Assembly: GCA_934167495.1 (NCBI GenBank) | Contig: CAKPKP010000006.1 | Span: forward strand, 1-64,000 | Direction: 5' to 3' | Source of the DNA: an uncultured Clostridia bacterium | Lineage (GTDB): Bacteria; Bacillota; Clostridia; TANB77; CAG-508 | Length of the DNA stretch: 64,000 nt | Shown: piece after piece, positions 35,672 through 46,370 of the stretch | Position numbering within the stretch: position 1 is the first letter of the stretch | Layout of the letters: every line of letters begins with the position of its first letter | Notes under the pieces: model-generated | What the model was told of the DNA's origin: nothing | What the model saw: only the letters and a program-made list of their open reading frames with translations | The model's database searches: none | Translations under genes and position numbers: made by a program

Positions 35672-37018
35672 ATGGAACCAAATGATAAAAACAAAACTGG
35701 AAAAGAAGTACTAGAGTTATTAAAAGAATTAGCTGAAGTTCAATCAACAAAAGCACTTTTATCAGCTAAAATATTTGTTGAAAAAGGAAAACAAAAAGTT
35801 GATGAAAAAGTTGGAAATTTAAAACAATCTATATTAGATCAAGCAAAACTATATGGTCAAAAAGCTGATAAAGTAATAAAAGAGTATGAGTTAAATTCAG
35901 TTGAAAGAAATACTATATTAGGTGAATACAAAAGTGTATTAGACGAGATAAATAAAAAATACGAAGAACCTTTGAAAATAGCCATAGCTGAAAAAAATGA
36001 ATTTGAAGAATGGGAAGCAGATGATATGGCAGAACAATCATTTTTTCAAGATAGAAAAAATGATATAAAAGAAAGCGAAGGTTATAAAGAGTATTCTAAA
36101 AAGAGAGAAATACTAGTAAAAGAAATAAAAAGTGATTTAGACAAAGGAAATTTTGAAGAAGCTAAGCTTAAAACTGATGCATTAAAAGAATTTGATGTTA
36201 ATCCAAATGAAAATCCAGCAGTTTACTATGAAGCAAAAATAAAGCCTATAAAAGAAGAAAGAAAAGAATTAAAAGAAGTTATAGAATTGTGTAATAGTGA
36301 GATAGAAAAAATTACAGCAGAAAGAGATGCTGAAATAGAAAAGGTTGTAGCGGAAAGAGATAGCAAATTATTAGCTTTAAATGATAAACAAACACCATTT
36401 AGAAGATTAGCTTTTGGAATTTTAAATAGAATAAATGGAGCAAAAAGATTTAAAGATAATGTTATAGATAAAGTTAATGATAATATAGCAATTATAAGAG
36501 ATGAAGTTCTACCAAAAGTTGAAAAGAAAGTAGCTGAAAAATCAGAACAATTTGCTAATAAAATTATCGAAAAGAAAAATGAAATGCTAGAAGAAATGAA
36601 AGAAACAGGAGAAACTGTAAAAGAATTTTCAGAAAAAGTAAAAGGTTCTATTACAAAAACAGGAAAACAAATAGGTGAAAACTTTAATAAAGCAAAAGAC
36701 GGAGCTAGTAAAAAAATAAATGAAGGAATAGAATATGCTAAAGAAGGTGTATCTTATATTAAAGATTCTGTAGAATCTAATGTAAAAAAAGCAGGTGAAA
36801 GTGTTAAAGATACAGCTAATAATATAAGAACATCAGTTAAGGAAAATGTTATAGATAAAGGAAAACAAAGCTTTAATGATATTGTAATGAGAGGTAGAAA
36901 TGCTAAAATAAATGTATTACAAAAACTAAATGATTCAATTCAAAATTCTATAGATAAAAGTATAGAAAAAAATAATCAAATGAAAGCAAAAGGATTAGTT
37001 ACAAATGAAGGAAGATAA
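35672..37018 (+). CDS. Large coiled-coil protein with LEA-like repeats
   Basis: 448 residues, soluble, almost entirely helical and charged. The N-terminal half forms coiled coils, with alternating Lys/Glu runs near 205-240 (EKITAERDAEIEKVVAERD). The C-terminal part (about 290-430) has loose 11-residue-like repeats (KVKGSITKTGKQIGENFNKA, EGIEYAKEGVSYIKDSVESN, AGESVKDTANNIRTSVKENV) that resemble LEA or apolipoprotein-like amphipathic repeats. No catalytic motif and no signal peptide. Possible stress, membrane-binding or cytoskeletal role; not established. ATG with a GAAGGAAATGAGG site. Confidence 0.65.
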   Translation: MEPNDKNKTGKEVLELLKELAEVQSTKALLSAKIFVEKGKQKVDEKVGNLKQSILDQAKLYGQKADKVIKEYELNSVERNTILGEYKSVLDEINKKYEEPLKIAIAEKNEFEEWEADDMAEQSFFQDRKNDIKESEGYKEYSKKREILVKEIKSDLDKGNFEEAKLKTDALKEFDVNPNENPAVYYEAKIKPIKEERKELKEVIELCNSEIEKITAERDAEIEKVVAERDSKLLALNDKQTPFRRLAFGILNRINGAKRFKDNVIDKVNDNIAIIRDEVLPKVEKKVAEKSEQFANKIIEKKNEMLEEMKETGETVKEFSEKVKGSITKTGKQIGENFNKAKDGASKKINEGIEYAKEGVSYIKDSVESNVKKAGESVKDTANNIRTSVKENVIDKGKQSFNDIVMRGRNAKINVLQKLNDSIQNSIDKSIEKNNQMKAKGLVTNEGR

Positions 37019-37088
37019 AATTTATATGTAAAAACTATTGCAATATGTTTTACAAAGTGTTAAAATAAATGTATTGAATTTGTGAGAG

Positions 37089-37130
37089 AAAACAGATTAA
37101 AAAAAAACTCTTTTTTAGTCTGTTTTTTTT
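37089..37130 (+). terminator. Terminator after the coiled-coil gene
   Basis: AAAACAGATTAAAAAA-type 5' arm (37089-37104) pairs with TTTTTTAGTCTGTTTT (37111-37126) and is followed by more T residues. It includes one G-U pair. Confidence 0.8.
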
Positions 37131-37180
37131 CTTTTTTGAAAAATATAGTAAAATGAAATTATAATAATGGAGGTAGTAAA

Positions 37181-38779
37181 ATGAACACAAAATATGTTTT
37201 CGTAACAGGAGGAGTAGTATCAGGATTAGGAAAAGGAATAACGGCAGCATCTTTAGGTAGATTATTAAAAAATAGAGGATACAAAGTTGCAAATCAAAAA
37301 TTTGATCCATACATAAATGTAGACCCAGGAACAATGAGTCCATATGAACATGGAGAGGTTTTTGTAACAGATGATGGAGCGGAAACAGATTTGGATTTAG
37401 GACATTATGAAAGATTTACAGATGAAAGTTTAACAAGAAATTCAAGTGTAACATCAGGAAGAATATATCAAAATGTAATAAATAAAGAACGTAAAGGAGA
37501 TTATTTAGGAAAAACAGTACAAGTTATACCACATGTTACAAATGAAATAAAAGATAATATATATAGTTTTGAAAACACAGATGTAGATATAGTAATAACA
37601 GAATTAGGTGGTACAGTAGGAGATATAGAGGGATTAGCTTTAATAGAAGCTATAAGACAAGTTGGATTAGAAAAAGCTCCAGAAGATGTTATATATATTC
37701 ATGTTACATTACTTCCATATATATCAGGGTCATGTGAATTAAAATCAAAACCTACACAACACTCTGTAAAAGAATTACAATCTTTTGGTATAAAACCAGA
37801 TGTTTTAGTTTGTAGAAGTGAAACTAACATACCAGATGATATGAGATATAAAATAGCTTTATTCTGTAATGTAAGACCAGAAAACGTAATTCCAAATTAT
37901 ACAGCAGATAATTTATATGAAGTACCTTTATTATTAGAAAAAGAAGGATTAGCAAATGTTGTTTGTGAACATTTAAAATTAGAGAAAAAGAAACCAGATA
38001 ACTCAAAATGGGAAGAAATGATAAAAAGAGCAAAGTCATCAAAAGGAGAAGTTAAAGTAGCAATAGTAGGAAAATATATGCAGTTACAAGATTCATATCT
38101 TTCAGTTACAGAAAGCTTAAAACACGGTGGAGTAGCAAATGAAGTAAAAGTTAATATTAGTTTTATAGATTCAGAAAATTTAAATGATGAAAATGTAAAA
38201 TCTGTATTAGGAAAGTTTAATGGAATTGTAGTTCCAGGAGGATTTGGCAGTAGAGGTGTAGACGGAATGATTACAGCTATAAAATATGCTAGAGAAAGTA
38301 ATACACCATTTTTGGGAATTTGTTTAGGAATGCAAACAGCAGTTATTGAATTTGCAAGAGATGTTTTAAAACTATCAGATGCAAACTCAACAGAATTTGA
38401 TAAGAAAACAAAAAATCCAGTTATTCATCTTATGGAAGAACAAAAAGGTGTTGTGAAGAAAGGTGGAACTATGAGACTTGGAGCATATCCATGTGTTATA
38501 AAAGAGAATACAAAAGCTTTTGAAATTTATGGACAAAAAGAAATTTCAGAAAGACATAGACATAGATTTGAATTTAATAATGACTATAAAGCAGAATTAG
38601 AAAAAGCAGGTCTTATATGTTCAGGAACTTCACCTGATGTAGAGTTAGTGGAAATAGTAGAATATAAGAAACACCCATTCTTTATTGCAGGTCAATTCCA
38701 CCCAGAATTTAAATCAAGACCAGACAGACCATCTCCATTGTTTAGAGATTTCATAAAAGCAGCACAAAGAAAAATATAA
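37181..38779 (+). CDS. pyrG: CTP synthase
   Basis: 532 residues, full length. It makes CTP from UTP, ATP and glutamine. The amidoligase domain starts with [24 protein letters not shown] P-loop (about 9-28), with [21 protein letters not shown] following. The glutaminase domain has the catalytic Cys in FLGICLGMQ near 378 and the His/Glu pair in GQFHPEF near 509. ATG behind GGAGG. A hairpin-1-like palindrome and a terminator follow. No attenuator of the C-run type is visible in the 162-nt leader. Confidence 0.97.
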   Translation: MNTKYVFVTGGVVSGLGKGITAASLGRLLKNRGYKVANQKFDPYINVDPGTMSPYEHGEVFVTDDGAETDLDLGHYERFTDESLTRNSSVTSGRIYQNVINKERKGDYLGKTVQVIPHVTNEIKDNIYSFENTDVDIVITELGGTVGDIEGLALIEAIRQVGLEKAPEDVIYIHVTLLPYISGSCELKSKPTQHSVKELQSFGIKPDVLVCRSETNIPDDMRYKIALFCNVRPENVIPNYTADNLYEVPLLLEKEGLANVVCEHLKLEKKKPDNSKWEEMIKRAKSSKGEVKVAIVGKYMQLQDSYLSVTESLKHGGVANEVKVNISFIDSENLNDENVKSVLGKFNGIVVPGGFGSRGVDGMITAIKYARESNTPFLGICLGMQTAVIEFARDVLKLSDANSTEFDKKTKNPVIHLMEEQKGVVKKGGTMRLGAYPCVIKENTKAFEIYGQKEISERHRHRFEFNNDYKAELEKAGLICSGTSPDVELVEIVEYKKHPFFIAGQFHPEFKSRPDRPSPLFRDFIKAAQRKI

Positions 38780-38797
38780 ATATATATTACATATTTA

Positions 38798-38831
38798 TCT
38801 AATAAGAAATTTTGAGAAGCTTCCTATTAGA
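38798..38831 (+). repeat. Solo hairpin-1 motif of the structured repeat family
   Basis: TCTAATA (38798-38804) and TATTAGA (38825-38831) with inner GAA/TTC pairing and the same A-C mismatch as hairpin 1 of copy 1. Hairpins 2 and 3 are absent. It lies between pyrG and its terminator. Confidence 0.75.
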
Positions 38832-38834
38832 TGC

Positions 38835-38871
38835 AAAAGTTTCAAAATAAAAAAAATTTTGAAACTTTTTT
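38835..38871 (+). terminator. Terminator after pyrG
   Basis: AAAAGTTTCAAAAT (38835-38848) and ATTTTGAAACTTTT (38856-38869), a 14-bp stem running into further T residues. Confidence 0.85.
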
Positions 38872-38908
38872 TAGATTTAAATTGTGTTATAGATATAGGA
38901 GGGGAAAG

Positions 38909-39400
38909 ATGTACATATTACCTGAACAAAAAAATAAATATATTGAAGATATGATAAATACATACTCAGATTTAGTTTATAGGTTAGCAATAACTAGATG
39001 TAAAAATAAAGAAAATGCAGAAGATATTTTTCAGGAGGTTTTTCTGATTTTTAATAAAAAACTGCCAACTTTTGAATCAGAAGAACATGCGAAGGCATGG
39101 TTTATAAGAGTAACTATAAATTGCAGTAAAAATATTATAAACTCATCTTGGAATAGAAAAACCACAGAATTAGATGAAAATATAGAATTTGCAACAAAAG
39201 AGAATCATGATGTATTTTATGAGGTCTTGAAATTACCAAAGAATTATAAGACAGTAGTATATTTGCATTATTATGAGGGATATAAGATTTTTGAAATAAG
39301 TAAGCTATTAAATAAAAAAGAATCAACAATAAAAACCTGGATGTTAAGGGCAAGAAAAATTTTAGAGAAAAATTTAAAAGGAGGTTTTGATGATGAATAG
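38909..39400 (+). CDS. ECF-type RNA polymerase sigma factor
   Basis: 163 residues: sigma region 2 (about 14-75, AEDIFQEVFLIFNKK) and region 4 (about 105-160, YYEGYKIFEISKLLNKKESTIKTW helix-turn-helix). ATG 38909 follows ATAGGAGGGG; the open frame extends 78 nt further upstream through the pyrG terminator and is not used. The next gene overlaps by 8 nt and encodes a membrane protein with a short cytoplasmic N-terminus, the usual arrangement for an ECF sigma factor and its anti-sigma partner. Targets unknown. Confidence 0.92.
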   Translation: MYILPEQKNKYIEDMINTYSDLVYRLAITRCKNKENAEDIFQEVFLIFNKKLPTFESEEHAKAWFIRVTINCSKNIINSSWNRKTTELDENIEFATKENHDVFYEVLKLPKNYKTVVYLHYYEGYKIFEISKLLNKKESTIKTWMLRARKILEKNLKGGFDDE

Positions 39401-41351
39401 TAAGAATTATAAAGATGCGATGGATAATGTAAAAGCAAGTGAAAAGTTAAAAAAAGAAACTTTATCTAAAATCACTACTAAGAAAAAGTATGGATTTACT
39501 ATATTCAAGATAGTATCTATAATGTGTATATTTTTATTTGTATTTGCAATTGCTAAAAATAATAATAGAAAACCTGATATTGTTATGAATGAGGAAGATA
39601 AATATGTTAAATTAGCAACAGAAGATAATATAAAACTACCAACTGTAGATTCTTATGAAAAATTAGTAGAATTATTAGATAAAAATAGAGAGGAAGTAAT
39701 TTATTATACTGAAAGAGAAACTAAAGTAGAATCTGTTATGGATACAGCAACAAATTCAAGCAATGAGGAGAAAAATTATTCAGAAACTAATACTCAAGTG
39801 AAAGGTGTAGATGAAGCTGATATAGTTAAAACAGACGGAAAAAACATATATTATGTTGTTAAAGAATATAATGGATATGGGATTGCTATAATTAATGTAA
39901 ACACAAATGAAAAGGTAAACAAAATCGAATATGACAATAATGAAATTTATCCTTCAGAAATTTTCTTATATAAAGATAAATTAATAGTTATAGGAAATAA
40001 ATATCAGAATAATAAAACTGTAATAGAAGAAACTGAAACAACAAGTAAAAGATATTTAGAATTAGCAGATGTAGCATATATAGGCAATTCGATGACTACA
40101 ATTGTTGTATATGATGTTTCAGATGTTTTAAATATAAAAGAAATAAGAAAAGTAGAAATAGAAGGAAATTATATATCATCACGAATGATTGAAGAAAATA
40201 TATATGTAATTTCATCAAAAGATTTATATCAATATTATTATGGAAGTTTAAGAGAAGATGAGTTGCAATCTAGATATTTAGATACAGCAATATCAGATGA
40301 TTTAATATGCAAAGACTATAAAGATATATATTATTTTCCAGAAAGTGAAGAAAGTAATTATTTGAATATTGCCAGTTTTAATGTAAATAATTTAGAAGAT
40401 GCAAATGTAAAAACATTTTTAGGTGCTGGAAGTGATGTTTATTGTAGTGAGAACAATTTATATATAACGAAAACAAATTGGAATTATAAAATGATTGAAG
40501 ATTCTACAGCAGAAACTAGCATATATAAAATATCTTTAAATGGAACAAAATTAGTATTAGAAGCGGAAACTAAAATACCAGGAATGATAATAAATCAGTT
40601 TTCATTAGACGAATATAACGGAAACCTAAGAATTGCAGTTACAAAATATAATAACAATTCTTCAGAAGATACATCAAATAATCTTTATATTTTAGATTCT
40701 AAATTAAGTGTTATAGGTTCAATAGAAAATATGGCAGAGGGAGAAGAAATATATTCAGTAAGATTTATGGGAAATAAAGGTTATATAGTAACATTTAAAC
40801 AAGTAGATCCATTGTTTGTAATAGATTTGTCAAATCCTATAAACCCAAGTGTAGTAGGTGAGTTAAAAATACCTGGATACAGTAGCTATTTACATCCATA
40901 TGATGAAAATCATATTATAGGAATTGGATATAATACTACAGAAACATCATATGGTTCAACAGTGAATGATGGTATAAAATTATCAATGTTTGATGTATCT
41001 AATCCAACAAACCCTGTAGAAATGTTTAATACTGTAATTGGTGATAAACACACAAACACGAGTGCAACATATGACCATAAAGCTGTGATGTTTTCTAAAG
41101 AAAAAAATATAATTGCTATACCAATAGTACAATATAATAGAAAATATGAATCTAAAGCTGTTATCTATAATATAGATTTTGAAAACGGATTTAATCAATT
41201 AGGAGAAATAGAAGAAGAATCAGATAATATAACATATAGACGTATAGAAAGAATAATATATGTTGGAAGCAATTATTATACATTTTCTAATAAATGGGTT
41301 AATGTATCTGATATGAAAACTTTTGAAACTATTAAAAATATTGAATTATAA
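39393..41351 (+). CDS. Membrane-anchored beta-propeller protein, putative anti-sigma/sensor
   Basis: 652 residues: cytoplasmic N-terminus (about 1-28, including ASEKLKKETLSKI, a segment typical of Bacillota anti-sigma proteins), one membrane helix (about 34-50) and a large extracellular beta-propeller domain. NTQVKGVDEADIVKTDG near 134-150 is the hallmark of the Beta_propel (PF09826-like) secreted proteins. Fusing it to an anti-sigma-like anchor next to an ECF gene suggests a surface sensor that releases the sigma factor. ATG 39393 lies 8 nt after AAAGGAGG; TTG 39387 and ATG 39390 are closer to it. Confidence 0.8.
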   Translation: MNSKNYKDAMDNVKASEKLKKETLSKITTKKKYGFTIFKIVSIMCIFLFVFAIAKNNNRKPDIVMNEEDKYVKLATEDNIKLPTVDSYEKLVELLDKNREEVIYYTERETKVESVMDTATNSSNEEKNYSETNTQVKGVDEADIVKTDGKNIYYVVKEYNGYGIAIINVNTNEKVNKIEYDNNEIYPSEIFLYKDKLIVIGNKYQNNKTVIEETETTSKRYLELADVAYIGNSMTTIVVYDVSDVLNIKEIRKVEIEGNYISSRMIEENIYVISSKDLYQYYYGSLREDELQSRYLDTAISDDLICKDYKDIYYFPESEESNYLNIASFNVNNLEDANVKTFLGAGSDVYCSENNLYITKTNWNYKMIEDSTAETSIYKISLNGTKLVLEAETKIPGMIINQFSLDEYNGNLRIAVTKYNNNSSEDTSNNLYILDSKLSVIGSIENMAEGEEIYSVRFMGNKGYIVTFKQVDPLFVIDLSNPINPSVVGELKIPGYSSYLHPYDENHIIGIGYNTTETSYGSTVNDGIKLSMFDVSNPTNPVEMFNTVIGDKHTNTSATYDHKAVMFSKEKNIIAIPIVQYNRKYESKAVIYNIDFENGFNQLGEIEEESDNITYRRIERIIYVGSNYYTFSNKWVNVSDMKTFETIKNIEL

Positions 41352-41391
41352 GAAAGAATATGAAAAATATGTGAAAATTACAGATTAACTA

Positions 41392-41420
41392 TTGACAATT
41401 TAATTAAATGGGTATAAATT
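41392..41420 (+). promoter_or_regulatory. Promoter of groESL
   Basis: TTGACA (41392-41397) and a -10 region TATAAATT (41413-41420; TAAATT gives a 17-nt spacer). The operator-like inverted repeat starts 2 nt downstream. Confidence 0.7.
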
Positions 41421-41421
41421 A

Positions 41422-41448
41422 TTAGCAGTCTTAAATAAAGATTGCTAA
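41422..41448 (+). promoter_or_regulatory. CIRCE-like HrcA operator before groES
   Basis: TTAGCAGTC-N9-GATTGCTAA. This matches the CIRCE consensus TTAGCACTC-N9-GAGTGCTAA with one change in each half and the exact 9-nt spacer. The position, directly after the -10 box of groESL, fits repression by HrcA. Confidence 0.88.
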
Positions 41449-41469
41449 TATTTTTTTAGGAGGTAATGA

Positions 41470-43410
<1,941 letters not shown>

Positions 43411-43459
43411 TAAATATTAAAGTATTTGTTTAATAGGAAATTCATATTAGATAAAAAAC

Positions 43460-43486
43460 CCCATGGGAATTTCCCATGGGATTTTT
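43460..43486 (+). terminator. Terminator after groEL
   Basis: CCCATGGGA (43460-43468) and TCCCATGGG (43472-43480) followed by ATTTTT. A degenerate hairpin-1 motif (TAATAGGAAATTC...TATTA) lies just before it at about 43431-43450. Confidence 0.85.
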
Positions 43487-43490
43487 AGGC

Positions 43491-43528
43491 TATATAATAT
43501 GAAAGTAATGCAACTTTCATATTATATA
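43491..43528. terminator. Perfect 16-bp inverted repeat, likely terminator of the small minus-strand gene
   Basis: TATATAATATGAAAGT (43491-43506) and ACTTTCATATTATATA (43513-43528). It lies 17 nt past the stop of the convergent small Cys-rich gene and could end that transcript. Confidence 0.6.
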
Positions 43529-43544
43529 AAATTATATTTTGGTT

Positions 43545-43664
43545 CTAGCAACAACCATTGTTGTTACCACCGCAACAACAGCATATTATGATAAGGAATA
43601 ATATTATCCATATGCAATCATTACCAAATCCAAATCCGCATCCGCAATTTCTGTTTTCTGGCAT
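43545..43664 (-). CDS. Small Cys/Gly-rich single-helix protein (39 residues)
   Basis: A 39-residue frame below usual size cut-offs. N-terminal MPENRNCGCGFGFGND, a hydrophobic helix (about 18-29, CIWIILFLIII) and a tail with four consecutive Cys, then GGNNNGCC. ATG behind AAAGGGGGG on the minus strand. The layout (Gly-rich head, one short helix) resembles small YjcZ/spore-associated peptides of Bacilli, but the eight Cys residues are distinctive. It could be a spore-coat or metal-binding membrane peptide. Upstream is the 180-nt gap shared divergently with mutL. Confidence 0.65.
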   Translation of the reverse strand: MPENRNCGCGFGFGNDCIWIILFLIIICCCCGGNNNGCC

Positions 43665-43804
43665 TTCTCATTTCCCCCCTTTAAAAAAGATTAAGTATTT
43701 TTGAATTTCATTAGTATGTTATATACTATTCTAAATTCGAAAAAGTGTTACAATATAAATTTAAAAAACTTTTAATAAAGTTATACACAAAAAATATTTT
43801 TAAT

Positions 43805-43813
43805 GATATAATA
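43805..43813 (+). promoter_or_regulatory. Extended -10 promoter of mutL
   Basis: TGATATAAT, an extended -10 element with a perfect TATAAT (43808-43813). No good -35 box. It lies 32 nt before the mutL ATG. Confidence 0.6.
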
Positions 43814-43845
43814 CGAAAAAATAGAGAAAAATTTGGAGGATACAA

Positions 43846-46341
43846 ATGGGAAAAATAGTTCTATTAGATGATTTAACAATAAATAAAATAGCTGCTGGAG
43901 AGGTTATAGAAAGACCTGCTTCTGCTATAAAAGAATTAGTTGAAAACTCAATTGATGCAGGTGCTACTAATATTTCAGTAGAAGTAAAAAATGGAGGAAT
44001 TTCATATATAAGAATAACAGATAATGGATGTGGTATTTCAGAAGATGATATGGAAATTTCTTTTGAAAGACATGCGACAAGTAAAATTAGAAAAGCAGAG
44101 GATTTAGATACTGTAAAATCTATGGGATTTAGAGGTGAGGCTTTAGCTAGTATCGCAGCTATTGCAAATGTTGAAATGACATCTAGAACAGCTGATTCAG
44201 AAGTAGGACATAAAATTGTTGTAGAGGGTGGTAAAGTATTGGAATTTACTGAGGTTGGAGCTCCAATAGGAACTACAATAATTGTTAGAAATTTATTTTT
44301 CAACACACCAGTAAGATACAAATTTTTAAAGAAAGATTATACAGAATCAGGATACATAGAAGATGTTATAACAAGATTAGCTTTAGTTAATAAAGATGTT
44401 GCAATAAAATATATAAATACAGGAAAAACAATTATTCAAACAGCAGGAAATGGAGATTCAAAATCTACTATATATAGTATTTATGGAAAAGATATTGCAA
44501 ATGGAATTATAGATATAAATTATGAATATGAAGGAATTAAAGTAACAGGTGTAATAGGAAAACCAGAAATTGCTAGATCAAATAGAAGTAATCAAATATT
44601 TTTTGTTAATAAAAGAAATGTTAGAGATAAAAGCTTAACTGCAGCTGCAGAACAAGCATATAAAGGTATGTTACCAATAGGAAAATTCGGTTTTATTATT
44701 TTAAATTTGGACATGGATGCAACAAAAGTTGATGTTAATGTTCATCCTGCAAAATTGGAAGTAAGATTTGAAGAAGAAAGTAAAGTCTTTAAAGCTGTTT
44801 ATAATGCAATAAAAGATGGCTTGTTAAAGAAAGAATTAGTTGCAAATGTTGAAAGACCAATAATATTTCAAAGAGAAAATTTTGAAAATAGTATAAAGCC
44901 AGAAATAAAAGAAGAAAAAGAAGAATCAAAAGGATTTGCTGGATTATTTAAAAAGATGCACAAAGACCAAAATGAAAGTGATGAAGACAAAAACAATACT
45001 TTAAAAGAAATTTATGAATTTAGAAATGAATTAAAAAAGATAGGTGTGTCACCAGTTTCTACGGTTCCTGTGTCTACTGTTCCAGTAACAGTGCCTACTG
45101 AATCTAAAGTAGAAAAAGAAGAAACAAAAATTGATGATATTGAAGTTGATGAAAACTTTATAAAACAAACAAATGAAAAAACAAAAAGTATTATAGAATC
45201 ATATTACAATAAGGTTTATAATCTTCAAAAGCCAGTAGAAAAGCCTTCTACAGAAAATCAAGAAAGTGTTACAGAAACAGTAAATACTGAAATAAAAGAA
45301 AACAATGAGAATCAAGTTATAAATGAAAAAATTGAAGAAAAAACAAATGATGTAATAGAAAATAGCAATGAAATTATTGAAAATAGAATAGAAAATATAA
45401 ATAATGAAGTTGTAGAAGAAAAGGTAGAAACTGAAAATATAAATAATGAAATAGAATTTGCTGATAACAGTGAAGAGATGGTAGATAATGTTACAGAAAA
45501 ATTAATGCAAGAAATAAAAGATAGCGATGAAGAAAGGACACAAGTAATAGATACACAAACTGTTAGAAAAGCTTTAGAAGAAATGAAAAAACCAGAAAAT
45601 AGTGACAAAAACTTTGATGAAATGTATACAAAAATATTTGGAAAATCACCTGTTCAAGAAACTGTAGAAGAGAAAAAAGATGATGCACCAAAATTTGAAT
45701 TTTCAGCTGATGATGAAAATATAACTGTATTTGAAAATAGCGAAGATTACGCTACAAAACCATTAGAATATAGATTTATAGGTATAGCATTTTCTACATA
45801 TATAATAATTGAAATTAAAGATGAAATGTATATAATAGATCAACATGCTGCACATGAAAGAATAATGTATGAAAAGGTTAAGAAGAATTATTTTAGTGAT
45901 GAAGATAAAGATTCACAAATGCTTTTAATACCAGATGTTATAACTTTATCACATAAAGAGGCAGATATAATTAAGCAAAATATTGGTATGTTTGAGAAAG
46001 CTGGATTTACAGTAGAAGAGTTTGGAGAGAATACAGTAAAATTAACTGGAGTACCAAATATATGTATAGATTTAAATACAAAACAATTATTTTTAGATTT
46101 ATTAGATGAAATAGATACAGTTGCTGTAACTGCAAGACAAGAAATAGAAGAAAAGTTTTTATCAACAATAGCATGTAAATCAGCTGTTAAAGCAAAAATG
46201 AAATTAACTGAAGAAGAAGTACATAAATTAATGGAAGTATTATTAAAATTACCTAATCCATTTACTTGTCCTCATGGAAGACCAACAGCTATAAAAATGA
46301 CAAAAGCTGATTTAGAAAAGAAATTTAGTAGAAGAAAATAA
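43846..46341 (+). CDS. mutL: DNA mismatch repair protein MutL with enlarged linker
   Basis: 831 residues against about 600-680 in most Bacillota. GHKL ATPase domain (about 1-335): ELVENSIDAGATNI, DNGCGI, ATSKI and GFRGEAL motifs intact. The C-terminal endonuclease domain (about 635-831) has DQHAAHERIMYE (the DQHA-x2-E-x4-E motif) and CPHGRPT near the end, so this is a nicking MutL. Between them lies an acidic linker of about 290 residues, rich in Glu, Asn, Thr and Val. ATG behind TTGGAGG. miaA follows. There is no mutS in the window. Confidence 0.95.
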   Translation: MGKIVLLDDLTINKIAAGEVIERPASAIKELVENSIDAGATNISVEVKNGGISYIRITDNGCGISEDDMEISFERHATSKIRKAEDLDTVKSMGFRGEALASIAAIANVEMTSRTADSEVGHKIVVEGGKVLEFTEVGAPIGTTIIVRNLFFNTPVRYKFLKKDYTESGYIEDVITRLALVNKDVAIKYINTGKTIIQTAGNGDSKSTIYSIYGKDIANGIIDINYEYEGIKVTGVIGKPEIARSNRSNQIFFVNKRNVRDKSLTAAAEQAYKGMLPIGKFGFIILNLDMDATKVDVNVHPAKLEVRFEEESKVFKAVYNAIKDGLLKKELVANVERPIIFQRENFENSIKPEIKEEKEESKGFAGLFKKMHKDQNESDEDKNNTLKEIYEFRNELKKIGVSPVSTVPVSTVPVTVPTESKVEKEETKIDDIEVDENFIKQTNEKTKSIIESYYNKVYNLQKPVEKPSTENQESVTETVNTEIKENNENQVINEKIEEKTNDVIENSNEIIENRIENINNEVVEEKVETENINNEIEFADNSEEMVDNVTEKLMQEIKDSDEERTQVIDTQTVRKALEEMKKPENSDKNFDEMYTKIFGKSPVQETVEEKKDDAPKFEFSADDENITVFENSEDYATKPLEYRFIGIAFSTYIIIEIKDEMYIIDQHAAHERIMYEKVKKNYFSDEDKDSQMLLIPDVITLSHKEADIIKQNIGMFEKAGFTVEEFGENTVKLTGVPNICIDLNTKQLFLDLLDEIDTVAVTARQEIEEKFLSTIACKSAVKAKMKLTEEEVHKLMEVLLKLPNPFTCPHGRPTAIKMTKADLEKKFSRRK

Positions 46342-46370
46342 TTTGGAAACGAAGGGAATGAAAAAGAAAA

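Noticed and set aside
38831..38908. N-terminal extension of the ECF sigma factor
   Set aside because: That open frame runs through the pyrG terminator hairpin; ATG 38909 has a strong ribosome site.
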